NCBI RefSeq assembly: GCF_036227325.1
Contig: NZ_CP109467.1
Coordinates: forward strand, 3,410,001-3,474,000
Length of the DNA stretch: 64,000 nt
Reading direction: 5' to 3'
Origin: Streptomyces sp. NBC_01465
GTDB lineage: Bacteria; Actinomycetota; Actinomycetes; Streptomycetales; Streptomycetaceae
Made by a program: the position numbers and the translations under genes. This document shows, in pieces, positions 56,063 to 63,195 of this stretch. The notes under the pieces are model-generated. The model saw nothing but the letters and a program-made list of their open reading frames with translations. It did no database searches and was not told where the DNA came from. Every line of letters starts with the position of its first letter. Position 1 is the stretch's first letter.

Positions 56063-56613
56063 CGCAGCAGCCCCTTCATCTCGATCGTCGGGAGCGCCTT
56101 GAGGGCCGCTTCCTCCGCCTCGCGGGCCGCCTCCACCTGATTGACCCCGAGCTTGGAGCCCTGGATCTTCTGGTGGAGCTTGAGGATCGCGTCGATCAGC
56201 ATCTCGGGACGCGGCGGGCAACCGGGCAAATAGATATCTACTGGGACAATGTGGTCAACACCCTGAACAATTGCGTAATTGTTGAACATACCGCCCGAAG
56301 ATGCACAAACCCCCATGGAGATAACCCACTTGGGATTCGGCATCTGGTCGTAGACCTGCCGCAGGACGGGCGCCATCTTCTGGCTGACCCGCCCTGCCAC
56401 GATCATCAGGTCCGCCTGTCGCGGCGATCCCCGGAAGACCTCCATGCCGAAGCGGGCGAGGTCGTACCGCCCGGCGCCCGTCGTCATCATCTCGATGGCG
56501 CAGCAGGCCAGGCCGAAGGTGGCGGGGAAGACGGAGGACTTCCGTACCCAGCCGGCGGCCTGTTCGACAGTGGTCAGCAGGAAACCGCTCGGCAGCTTCT
56601 CTTCGAGTCCCAT
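56059..56613 (-). CDS. nuoB: NADH-quinone oxidoreductase subunit B
   Basis: This subunit carries cluster N2 with Cys37-Cys38 (GLACCAIEM), Cys103 (MGVCASSGG) and Cys132 (LPGCPPRPE), 184 aa. ATG 56613 has GAGGGG upstream and lies 19 nt after the nuoA stop. Bases 56221-56345, which code for [20 protein letters not shown] and on to the last cluster Cys, are unusually AT-rich with codons such as AAT, ATT, GTA, TAT and TTG. Confidence 0.95.
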   Translation of the reverse strand: MGLEEKLPSGFLLTTVEQAAGWVRKSSVFPATFGLACCAIEMMTTGAGRYDLARFGMEVFRGSPRQADLMIVAGRVSQKMAPVLRQVYDQMPNPKWVISMGVCASSGGMFNNYAIVQGVDHIVPVDIYLPGCPPRPEMLIDAILKLHQKIQGSKLGVNQVEAAREAEEAALKALPTIEMKGLLR

Positions 56614-56632
56614 AGGTGTGCCCCTCAGCCCC

Positions 56633-56992
56633 TCAGTCCCATTCCAGACCGCCGCGCCGCCATACATACGCATAGGCGACGAAGACGGTGAGCACGAAGA
56701 GCAGCATCTCCACGAGCCCGAAAATCCCCAGGGAGTCGAAGGTGACCGCCCAGGGGTAGAGGAAGACGATCTCGATGTCGAAGACGATGAAGAGCATCGC
56801 CGTCAGGTAGTACTTGATGGGAAAGCGGCCGCCTCCGGCCGGTGTTGGCGTCGGCTCGATGCCGCACTCGTACGCCTCGAGCTTTGCCCGGTTGTACCGC
56901 TTGGGGCCGATTAGCGTGGCCATGACCACGGAGAAGATCGCAAACCCTGCCCCGAGGGCGCCGAGCACGAGGATGGGCGCATAGGCGTTCAC
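56633..56992 (-). CDS. nuoA: NADH-quinone oxidoreductase subunit A
   Basis: This is a three-helix membrane subunit of 119 aa: [12 protein letters not shown] loop, [24 protein letters not shown] helix and the [25 protein letters not shown] end. GTG 56992 is chosen because AAGGAG lies at 57001-57006 with 8-nt spacing. A longer open frame would run through the Rex operator. It is the first gene of the 14-gene operon. Confidence 0.95.
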   Translation of the reverse strand: MNAYAPILVLGALGAGFAIFSVVMATLIGPKRYNRAKLEAYECGIEPTPTPAGGGRFPIKYYLTAMLFIVFDIEIVFLYPWAVTFDSLGIFGLVEMLLFVLTVFVAYAYVWRRGGLEWD

Positions 56993-57075
56993 GCTCCTCG
57001 CTCCTTCCAGTCGTCCTTGACCGTTGGACCGCAACGGGCTCTCGCGCTCCGCCTGTTCGACGAAGATCGCGAATA

Positions 57076-57091
57076 TGTGAAGCAGGTCACA
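57076..57091. promoter_or_regulatory. Rex operator (ROP) upstream of nuoA
   Basis: TGTGAAGCAGGTCACA matches 11 of 13 fixed positions of the Rex consensus TGTGAACNNNTTCACA. Rex is the NADH/NAD+ sensor of Streptomyces, and nuoA is a known kind of target. It lies 84 bp before the nuoA start. Confidence 0.82.
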
Positions 57092-57107
57092 AGCCCGGCT
57101 GCCCCGC

Positions 57108-57113
57108 ATCCTA
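57108..57113 (-). promoter_or_regulatory. Possible -10 element of the nuo promoter
   Basis: Read leftward, TAGGAT fits the common Streptomyces -10 form. It would place the Rex operator at about +10 to +25, where it would block initiation. No good -35 hexamer is seen at the expected distance. Confidence 0.35.
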
Positions 57114-57508
57114 TGCCTGCCGGTCTGTGATCTGCGACACGGGTTACAACAACGCCTTTGTGATCTCCACCACCTGACGAAGGATCATGAAGTCGGATGA
57201 GCGGTGATCTTCATACGCGAAGCGCCTGAGTGATCACCAGTTGTGACATCTGGACGCGTTACCGCTGGTCGGGGGCGCGCGGCACTATCAAGCGATGGCG
57301 GCTACAGGCAAATTGGCGATGGACCGCGACGGGTGATAGAAGCCCGGGGCTCACTCGCGCGGGGGAGTTCGCGTGCCGGAGGTGGACGCGTGAGTGCGTT
57401 CACGAGCTCCCGAGAGGCTGACGGACGGTCAGGGAGTGACCTGCGCCACACGGAATCGACCGTCCCGAAACGGGGCTTGGCCAACCGTGTGAACGGATGG
57501 TAAGCACC
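57114..57508 (+). other. Long non-coding spacer before the NlpC/P60 gene
   Basis: No convincing gene lies here. The spacer holds several short dyads: GTGATCAC (about 57230), CGTGA-N6-TCACG (57389-57404) and CTGAC-N5-GTCAG (57418-57432). An ATGAAG...CTTCAT pair lies near 57190. The P60 promoter must be in this stretch. I see no ydaO (c-di-AMP) riboswitch core motifs. Confidence 0.5.
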
Positions 57509-57574
57509 GGGCAATTCGGGCGTATTGCAGAAACCCCTGCTCATGGCGGTGATCATGCATGCCCGAATTGCCCG
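57508..57574 (+). promoter_or_regulatory. Large hairpin in the P60 leader
   Basis: GGGCAATTCGGGC (57509-57521) and GCCCGAATTGCCC (57561-57573) are a perfect 13-bp inverted repeat, extended to 14 by an outer C-G pair. The 39-nt loop contains a smaller GCAG/CTGC hairpin (57527-57540). It ends 112 nt before the P60 start. Candidate cis-acting RNA element or attenuator. Confidence 0.6.
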
Positions 57575-57686
57575 TTACGGCGTCAATAAGGGCCGCCAGG
57601 AAGCGGATTGGGCGGTTCCGAACGTAACTGTGGCGCAACACACGTTTCTTGATGGCAACCGCAAACCCCTGATAGCCGTAGTTCTC

Positions 57687-58535
57687 ATGTCCCACACCGC
57701 TCACATACCCAGCCACCGGAAGCCCCGCCGAAACGCAGCGAAGGCAGCGGTCCGCGCCGGAGTTACCGGTGGCGTCCTCAGTGCCATCGCCGTAGCCGGC
57801 GCCGCCATCCCCGCGAACGCGGCGGAGACGGCGAACGAGACCACCGCCACGATGCCCGTCATCACCACCGGTCTCGCCGCCACCGGCTCCACCGCCAGCG
57901 CGCTGACCGCCGACGCCACCCAGCAGGCCGCCGAGGAGCTCCAGCAGCAGGCCCAGCAGGATGCGGCAGCCCAGAGCGCGGCCAAGGACGCCAAGAAGGC
58001 CAAGGACGTCGCAGACGCCAAGGCAAAGGCCGCGGCCAAGAAGAAGGCCGAAGCCGAGGCCAAGGCGAAGGCGGAGGCCGAGGAGCGCGCCTCGCGCTCC
58101 ACGGCGCGCACCACGCTCTCCGCCTCCAGCTCGTCCTCGTCGTCCTCCTCCGCGTCCTCCAGCAGCTCCTCGACGGCGACCGGCTCCGCGGCCACCATCG
58201 TCAGCTTCGTGAAGTCGCACATCGGCGACGCGTACGTCATGGGCGCCACCGGCTCCAGCTCCTGGGACTGCTCGGGCCTCGTCCAGGCCGCGTACGCCTC
58301 CATCGGCGTCGACCTGCCGCGCGTTTCGCAGGACCAGTCGACCTCGGGCACCCAGGTCTCGCTGTCCAACCTGCAGCCCGGCGACATCCTCTACTGGGGT
58401 TCGGCCGGCAGCGCCTACCACGTCGCGATCTACGTCGGCGGCGGCAACTTCGTCGGTGCGCAGAACTCCAGCACCGGTGTGGTCGAGCGCCCGCTGGACT
58501 ACGACCAGCCCACCGGCGCGGTCCGCGTTCTCTGA
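57687..58535 (+). CDS. Secreted NlpC/P60 cell-wall hydrolase
   Basis: This 282-aa exported peptidoglycan endopeptidase has a twin-basic N-terminus and a hydrophobic core, with likely cleavage after ANA (about residue 45). An Ala/Lys/Glu coiled coil spans about residues 75-135, and a poly-Ser linker about 143-163. The NlpC/P60 domain carries Cys195 (WDCSGLV) and His245 (AYHVAIYVG). ATG 57687 is chosen because the signal peptide begins there. The frame continues upstream through the leader hairpin. It is divergent from nuoA and ends before a very strong terminator. Confidence 0.9.
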   Translation: MSHTAHIPSHRKPRRNAAKAAVRAGVTGGVLSAIAVAGAAIPANAAETANETTATMPVITTGLAATGSTASALTADATQQAAEELQQQAQQDAAAQSAAKDAKKAKDVADAKAKAAAKKKAEAEAKAKAEAEERASRSTARTTLSASSSSSSSSSASSSSSSTATGSAATIVSFVKSHIGDAYVMGATGSSSWDCSGLVQAAYASIGVDLPRVSQDQSTSGTQVSLSNLQPGDILYWGSAGSAYHVAIYVGGGNFVGAQNSSTGVVERPLDYDQPTGAVRVL

Positions 58536-58567
58536 GCAGTCACTTATCGACTGATCTGTACGGAAAT

Positions 58568-58613
58568 GCCCGAAGGGCCCGTATCCCCCGCTCGGGATAC
58601 GGGCCCTTCGGGC
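58568..58613. terminator. Bidirectional terminator between P60 and the reductase gene
   Basis: This is a perfect 20-bp stem (58568-58587 with 58594-58613) and a 6-nt loop. It lies 32 nt after the P60 stop and 17 nt past the convergent reductase stop. Confidence 0.92.
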
Positions 58614-58629
58614 TTCGCCGGACCTGGGG

Positions 58630-59913
58630 TCAGGCCTTCGGGGCCACCCGCGAGAGGCCGTTGATGATCCGGTCCGCCGCGTCGCCGCCCGTCGGGTCCG
58701 TCAGGTTCGCCAGCATCTTCAGCGTGAACTTCATCAACACCGGGTGCGTCAGACCGCGCTGTGCCGCGATCTTCATGACCTTCGGGTTGCCGATCAGCTT
58801 CACGAAGGCGCGGCCCAGCGTGTAGTACCCGCCGTAGGTCTCCTTGAGGACCTTCGGGTAGTTCTGCAGGGCCAGTTCGCGCTGGGCGTCCGTCGCGCGG
58901 GCGTGCGCCTGGACGATGACGTCGGCCGCGATCTGGCCGGACTCCATGGCGTACGCGATGCCTTCGCCGTTGAAGGGGTTCACCAGGCCACCCGCGTCAC
59001 CGACGAGGAGCAGGCCCTTCGTGTAGTGCGGCTGGCGGTTGAAGGCCATCGGGAGGGCGGCGCCGCGGATCGGCATCGTCATGTTCTCGGGTACGTAACC
59101 CCAGTCCTCCGGCATCGACGCGCACCACGCCTTCAGCACCTCGCGCCAGTCCAGCTCCTTGAAGGCGGACGAGGAGTCGAGGATGCCGAGCCCGACGTTG
59201 GACGTGCCGTCGCCCATGCCGAAGATCCAGCCGTAGCCGGGCAGCAGCCGGTCCTGCGCACCGCGCCGGTCCCACAGCTCCAGCCAGGACTCCAGGTAGT
59301 CGTCGTCGTGGCGGGGCGAGGTGAAGTACGTACGGACCGCGACGCCCATCGGCCGGTCCTCGCGCCGGTGCAGCCCCATCGCGACCGACAGGCGCGTGGA
59401 GTTGCCGTCCGCGGCGACCACGAGCGGGGCGTGGAAGGTGACCGGGGTCTTCTCCTCGCCGAGCTTGGCGTTCACGCCGATGATGCGGCCCGTGCGGTCG
59501 TCGATGATCGGGGCGCCGACGTTGCAGCGCTCGTGCAGGCGGGCGCCGGCCTTCTGCGCCTGGCGGGCCAGCTGCTCGTCGAAGTCGTCGCGCTTGCGCA
59601 CGAGTCCGTAGTCGGGGAACGAGGCGAGATCCGGCCAGTCCAGCTGGAGGCGCACTCCCCCGCCGATGATGCGCAGGCCCTTGTTGCGCAGCCAGCCCGC
59701 TTCCTCGGAGATGTCGATCCCCATCGCGACGAGCTGCTTGGTGGCGCGCGGTGTGAGGCCGTCGCCGCAGACCTTCTCGCGCGGGAACGCGGTCTTCTCC
59801 AGGAGAAGGACGTCGAGGCCGGCCTTCGCCAGGTAGTACGCGGTCGTGGAGCCGGCTGGGCCTGCCCCGACGACGATCACATCTGCGGTGTGTTCGGAGA
59901 GGGGCTCGGTCAC
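58630..59913 (-). CDS. Geranylgeranyl-reductase-family flavoprotein (MenJ-like)
   Basis: This is a 427-aa FAD-dependent reductase. The FAD motif VIVVGAGPAGSTTAYYLAKAG and the family signature FPREKVCGDGLTPRA are near the N-terminus. GLLLVGDAGGLVNPFNGEGIAYAMESG is the second FAD site. In actinobacteria this family saturates isoprene units; MenJ of Mycobacterium does this on menaquinone. Given menG, mqnC and a polyprenyl synthase nearby, partial hydrogenation of the menaquinone tail is the best guess. It starts at GTG 59913. Confidence 0.87.
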   Translation of the reverse strand: MTEPLSEHTADVIVVGAGPAGSTTAYYLAKAGLDVLLLEKTAFPREKVCGDGLTPRATKQLVAMGIDISEEAGWLRNKGLRIIGGGVRLQLDWPDLASFPDYGLVRKRDDFDEQLARQAQKAGARLHERCNVGAPIIDDRTGRIIGVNAKLGEEKTPVTFHAPLVVAADGNSTRLSVAMGLHRREDRPMGVAVRTYFTSPRHDDDYLESWLELWDRRGAQDRLLPGYGWIFGMGDGTSNVGLGILDSSSAFKELDWREVLKAWCASMPEDWGYVPENMTMPIRGAALPMAFNRQPHYTKGLLLVGDAGGLVNPFNGEGIAYAMESGQIAADVIVQAHARATDAQRELALQNYPKVLKETYGGYYTLGRAFVKLIGNPKVMKIAAQRGLTHPVLMKFTLKMLANLTDPTGGDAADRIINGLSRVAPKA

Positions 59914-60013
59914 GGCGGGTTCTCCCGAAGACTCGAATTCGCGTGCCGATCGGCACCGGTCAGGGGCAGTCTATGGGGGTCCCGTGATCGGAATTCCGAA
60001 GGGTGAGTGCGAA

Positions 60014-60529
60014 GTGACCGAGCCTGCTGCTCTGCCTGCCGTTGCGCTGCGTGTGCCGACGGACGAGGACGCCGTCGCCTGGCACCGCGTCTTCGCCGAC
60101 CCGGAGGTGATGGAGTTCCACGGCGGGAGGGCCGCCGAGCTGTCCGTCTACGAGGAGTTGACCGCCCGCCAGCGCCGGCACGACGCCGAACACGGCTTCT
60201 GTCTCTGGACGTTGGTCGACGCGGACGGCCAGGTGATGGGCTTCACGGGCGCCCAGCCGTGGCCGCGCGAGGACTTCGGTCCGGTCGGCGAGATAGAGAT
60301 CGGCTGGCGGCTCGGACGGCAGTACTGGGGGAAGGGTTACGTCACCGCCGCGGCCCGCACCACCCTGGAGCGGGTGCGGGCCTCGGGGGTCGGGGTGGTG
60401 CACGCGATGGTCAACGCCCGTAACGAGCGCTCGATCGCGGTGACGCGGCGCCTCGGCATGGAGCTCGCGGAGACGTTCACCCTGCCCCGGTCGATGGAGC
60501 AGGGGAACCGGTACCGGCTGGATCTCTAG
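60014..60529 (+). CDS. GNAT-family N-acetyltransferase
   Basis: This 171-aa acetyltransferase is of the RimJ/RimL type (Acetyltransf_3). It shows LRVPTDEDAVAWHRVFADPEVM, the acetyl-CoA loop LGRQYWGKGYVTAAARTTLE and the C-terminal NARNERSIAVTRRLGMELAE. The acceptor substrate is unknown. GTG 60014 has AAGGGTGAG upstream. GTG 59984 is a possible longer start. It is divergent from the reductase and convergent with menG across a tandem repeat. Confidence 0.87.
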   Translation: MTEPAALPAVALRVPTDEDAVAWHRVFADPEVMEFHGGRAAELSVYEELTARQRRHDAEHGFCLWTLVDADGQVMGFTGAQPWPREDFGPVGEIEIGWRLGRQYWGKGYVTAAARTTLERVRASGVGVVHAMVNARNERSIAVTRRLGMELAETFTLPRSMEQGNRYRLDL

Positions 60530-60566
60530 GGCCGCGGTTCTAGGGCTGCGGTTCTAGGGCTGGGGC
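60525..60566. repeat. Three 14-bp tandem repeats at converging stop codons
   Basis: The units are TCTAGGGCCGCGGT, TCTAGGGCTGCGGT and TCTAGGGCTGGGGC. Each carries CTAG, which reads as TAG on both strands. The first unit contains the GNAT stop and the third contains the menG stop. CTAG is otherwise rare in such DNA. Confidence 0.9.
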
Positions 60567-61252
60567 TTCGTGCCGCGGTGCAGCGCGACGATCCCGCCCG
60601 TCAGGTTGCGCCACGCGACGCTCGACCAGCCGGCCCGCTGCAGCTTCGCCGCCAGCTCCGGCTGGTTCGGCCAGGCGCGGATGGACTCGGCGAGGTAGAC
60701 GTACGCGTCCGGGTTGGACGACACCGCGGTCGCCACGGGGGGCAGGGCGCGCATCAGGTACTCGGTGTAGACCGTACGGAAAGGCTTCCAGACCGGCTGC
60801 GAGAACTCGCAGATCACGACCCGGCCGCCCGGCTTCGTCACCCGGTACAGCTCGCGCAGCGCGGCGTCCGTGTCCTGGACGTTGCGCAGGCCGAAGGAGA
60901 TCGTGACGGCGTCGAACACGTCGTCGCGGAACGGGAGTTTCGTCGCGTCGCCGCCCGTCATCGGGAGCCAGGGGCTGCGCTCCTTGCCGACCTTGAGCAT
61001 GCCGATGGAGAAGTCGCAGGGGACGACGTACGCACCGGCCTGCGCGAAGGGGAGCGACGAGGTGGCGGTCCCGGCGGCGAGGTCGAGGATCTTCTGCGCC
61101 GGGCGCGCGTCGACGGCCTTGGCGACCGCCTTGCGCCAGACGCGGTCCTGCCCGAGGGAGAGCACGTCGTTGGTGAGGTCGTAGTTCGCCGCCACGTCGT
61201 CGAACATCGAGGCGACTTCGTGCGGCTGCTTGTCCAGAGATGCGCGGGTCAC
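60554..61252 (-). CDS. menG: Demethylmenaquinone methyltransferase
   Basis: This enzyme methylates demethylmenaquinone with S-adenosylmethionine, the last step of menaquinone synthesis (UbiE/MenG family), 232 aa. Signatures are [20 protein letters not shown], the SAM motif [27 protein letters not shown] and the C-terminal [15 protein letters not shown] 61252 is chosen because family homology begins there; the ribosome site is weak. The stop lies inside a 14-bp tandem repeat. A Streptomyces futalosine pathway makes MenG plus MqnC a sensible pair. Confidence 0.93.
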   Translation of the reverse strand: MTRASLDKQPHEVASMFDDVAANYDLTNDVLSLGQDRVWRKAVAKAVDARPAQKILDLAAGTATSSLPFAQAGAYVVPCDFSIGMLKVGKERSPWLPMTGGDATKLPFRDDVFDAVTISFGLRNVQDTDAALRELYRVTKPGGRVVICEFSQPVWKPFRTVYTEYLMRALPPVATAVSSNPDAYVYLAESIRAWPNQPELAAKLQRAGWSSVAWRNLTGGIVALHRGTKPQP

Positions 61253-61307
61253 GTCGCCATTGTGTCGTACGGGGTCCGGGGCGCGGCGGGCGGCCAGCAT
61301 CGGGGTG

Positions 61308-61907
61308 TCAGACCCGCCGGTACACCAGCCGGCCGCCGATCACCGTCGCCACGCACGTGCCCGCCCCCAGCCGCACCAGCCCCGCACGGTCGGGTACGTC
61401 GAAGACCGCGAAGCGTGCCGGGCCGTCCACCGCCAGCTGCGGCAGCAGGATCAGCGGTGTCGGCGAGAAGGAGACCGGGCCCGTCAGGCGGTCGGGTCTG
61501 CGGGCGATGCCCAGGCCCGCCCGGCGCACCGCGTCCACCACGGGGCGCGCGCGCAGTTCGCCGGCGACCGCGACCGTGCCGTGGGCGAGCAGCCGCTGGA
61601 CGCCCCGGCGGGCGCTGGCGCCGAGCCGGGACGGGTCGGCGCGGAAGATCTCCCGCGCCCGCTCCCCGCCGAGCGGCACCGTGCCGAACTCGTCCGCCTC
61701 GCGCGGATCCGGGTGGTAGGTGCCTTCGAGGATCTCGAGCCCGTACGGGTTCAGCAGGCCGGGCACGAGGATGCCCGGCCACCGGCGCACCCGTGCGTCG
61801 GGGTGTGCGGCGGCCAGGTCCTCGTACGTACCGATCGCGGCGACGGACGCCCCGTCGACCAGCACCGCGGCCTCCGGAGAGGCCTCGGCGGTGTGAAGTG
61901 TCAGCAA
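61308..61907 (-). CDS. Truncated amidohydrolase-like (imidazolonepropionase-like) protein
   Basis: This 199-aa protein looks like an amidohydrolase with much of the TIM barrel missing. The N-terminus has the composite-domain pattern ([40 protein letters not shown]) and the end [10 protein letters not shown] is typical. The HxH metal motif after the 'PGL' turn is replaced by NPY, and the other metal ligands are absent. Catalysis is doubtful. It starts at TTG 61907, 7 nt after the mqnC stop, with AGGG upstream, so it is in the mqnC operon. It might be a scaffold or a remnant. Confidence 0.7.
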   Translation of the reverse strand: MLTLHTAEASPEAAVLVDGASVAAIGTYEDLAAAHPDARVRRWPGILVPGLLNPYGLEILEGTYHPDPREADEFGTVPLGGERAREIFRADPSRLGASARRGVQRLLAHGTVAVAGELRARPVVDAVRRAGLGIARRPDRLTGPVSFSPTPLILLPQLAVDGPARFAVFDVPDRAGLVRLGAGTCVATVIGGRLVYRRV

Positions 61908-61914
61908 AACAGCC

Positions 61915-63114
61915 CTAGTTGGTAGAGATGAGCTTCAGCTCGGGGTGGGCCGTGCCGCCCTCGATCGCCGTGGACGAGATGTGCGAGACCACCCGGTCGT
62001 CGACCGGGTCGTTCGCCGGGTCCTCGTGCACGACGATGTGCTCGTACGTCGTCGCGCGCTGCGCCGGCACCCGGCCCGCCTTGCGGATCAGATCGATGAT
62101 CTCCATCCGGTTCGAGCGGTGCTTGGCGCCCGCCGAGGAGACCACGTTCTCCTCCAGCATGATCGAGCCCAGGTCGTCCGCGCCGTAGTGCAGCGACAGC
62201 TGGCCCGCCTCCTTGCCCGTGGTGAGCCACGAGCCCTGGATGTGCGCGACGTTGTCGAGGAAGATCCGGGCGATCGCGATCATGCGCAGGTACTCGAAGA
62301 TCGTTGCCTGTGTACGGCCCTTGAGGTGGTTGTTCTCGGCCTGGTACGTGTACGGGATGAAGGCCCGGAAGCCGCCCGTCCGGTCCTGCACGTCACGGAT
62401 CATCCGCAGGTGCTCGATGCGCTCGGCGTTCGTCTCGCCCGTGCCCATCAGCATCGTCGACGTCGACTCGACGCCCAGGCCGTGCGCCGTCTCCATGATC
62501 TCCAGCCAGCGCTCGCCCGACTCCTTCAGCGGGGCGATCGCCTTGCGCGGCCGCTCCGGGAGCAGCTCGGCGCCGGCGCCGGCGAACGAGTCCAGGCCCG
62601 CCGTGTGGATGCGCGAGATGGCCTCCTCCACCGACACCTTGGAGATCCGCGCCATGTGCTCGACCTCGGAAGCGCCCAGCGAGTGGATCACCAGCTGGGG
62701 GTAGGCCTTCTTGATCGCCGCGAAGTGCTCTTCGTAGTACTCGACACCGAAGTCCGGGTGGTGCCCGCCCTGGAACATGATCTGCGTCCCGCCCAGCTCG
62801 ACCGTCTCCGCGCACCGGCGCAGGATGTCGTCCAGGTCACGCGTCCAGCCCTTGGCGGTGTCCTTCGGGGCCGCGTAGAACGCGCAGAACTTGCACGCCG
62901 TCACGCAGACGTTCGTGTAGTTGATGTTCCGCTCGATGATGTACGTGGCGATGTGCTCGGTCCCCGCGTACCGGCGGCGGCGCACCGCGTCGGCCGCCGC
63001 ACCCAGTGCGTGCAGCGGCGCGTCGCGGTACAGGTCGAGCGCCTCCTCGGGGGTGATGCGCCCGCCTGCGGCGGCACGGTCGAGGACGGACTGAAGGTCG
63101 GCCTTCGTGGTCAC
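61915..63114 (-). CDS. mqnC: Cyclic dehypoxanthinyl futalosine synthase
   Basis: MqnC is the radical SAM enzyme of the futalosine menaquinone pathway, which cyclises dehypoxanthine futalosine. The protein is 399 aa. The cluster motif CVTACKFC gives Cys70, 74 and 77 (CX3CX2C). Family features are NINYTNVC, GGTQIMFQGGHHPD, MLMGTGETNAERIEHL and FIPYTYQAENN. GTG 63114 has GAAGGA upstream; earlier codons lack homology. It leads a short operon with the truncated amidohydrolase-like gene. Confidence 0.94.
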   Translation of the reverse strand: MTTKADLQSVLDRAAAGGRITPEEALDLYRDAPLHALGAAADAVRRRRYAGTEHIATYIIERNINYTNVCVTACKFCAFYAAPKDTAKGWTRDLDDILRRCAETVELGGTQIMFQGGHHPDFGVEYYEEHFAAIKKAYPQLVIHSLGASEVEHMARISKVSVEEAISRIHTAGLDSFAGAGAELLPERPRKAIAPLKESGERWLEIMETAHGLGVESTSTMLMGTGETNAERIEHLRMIRDVQDRTGGFRAFIPYTYQAENNHLKGRTQATIFEYLRMIAIARIFLDNVAHIQGSWLTTGKEAGQLSLHYGADDLGSIMLEENVVSSAGAKHRSNRMEIIDLIRKAGRVPAQRATTYEHIVVHEDPANDPVDDRVVSHISSTAIEGGTAHPELKLISTN

Positions 63115-63195
63115 CGGGGTGGGTCCTTCCCAAGGGGCTGTGTAAGGAGCTGGAGTATCGGATTGCAACGTCCGATCCAGCCTACGCCAGCCCTT

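Noticed and set aside
57114..57686. ydaO (c-di-AMP) riboswitch before the P60 gene
   Set aside because: The core stretches I would expect (GGGGAACC, GGGUGAAUCC, CCGAA-CCG-CAGCUAACC) are not found, although the leader is structured.
57525..57686. N-terminal extension of the P60 protein from an upstream ATG
   Set aside because: It would run through the leader hairpin and bury the signal peptide about 54 residues inside the protein.
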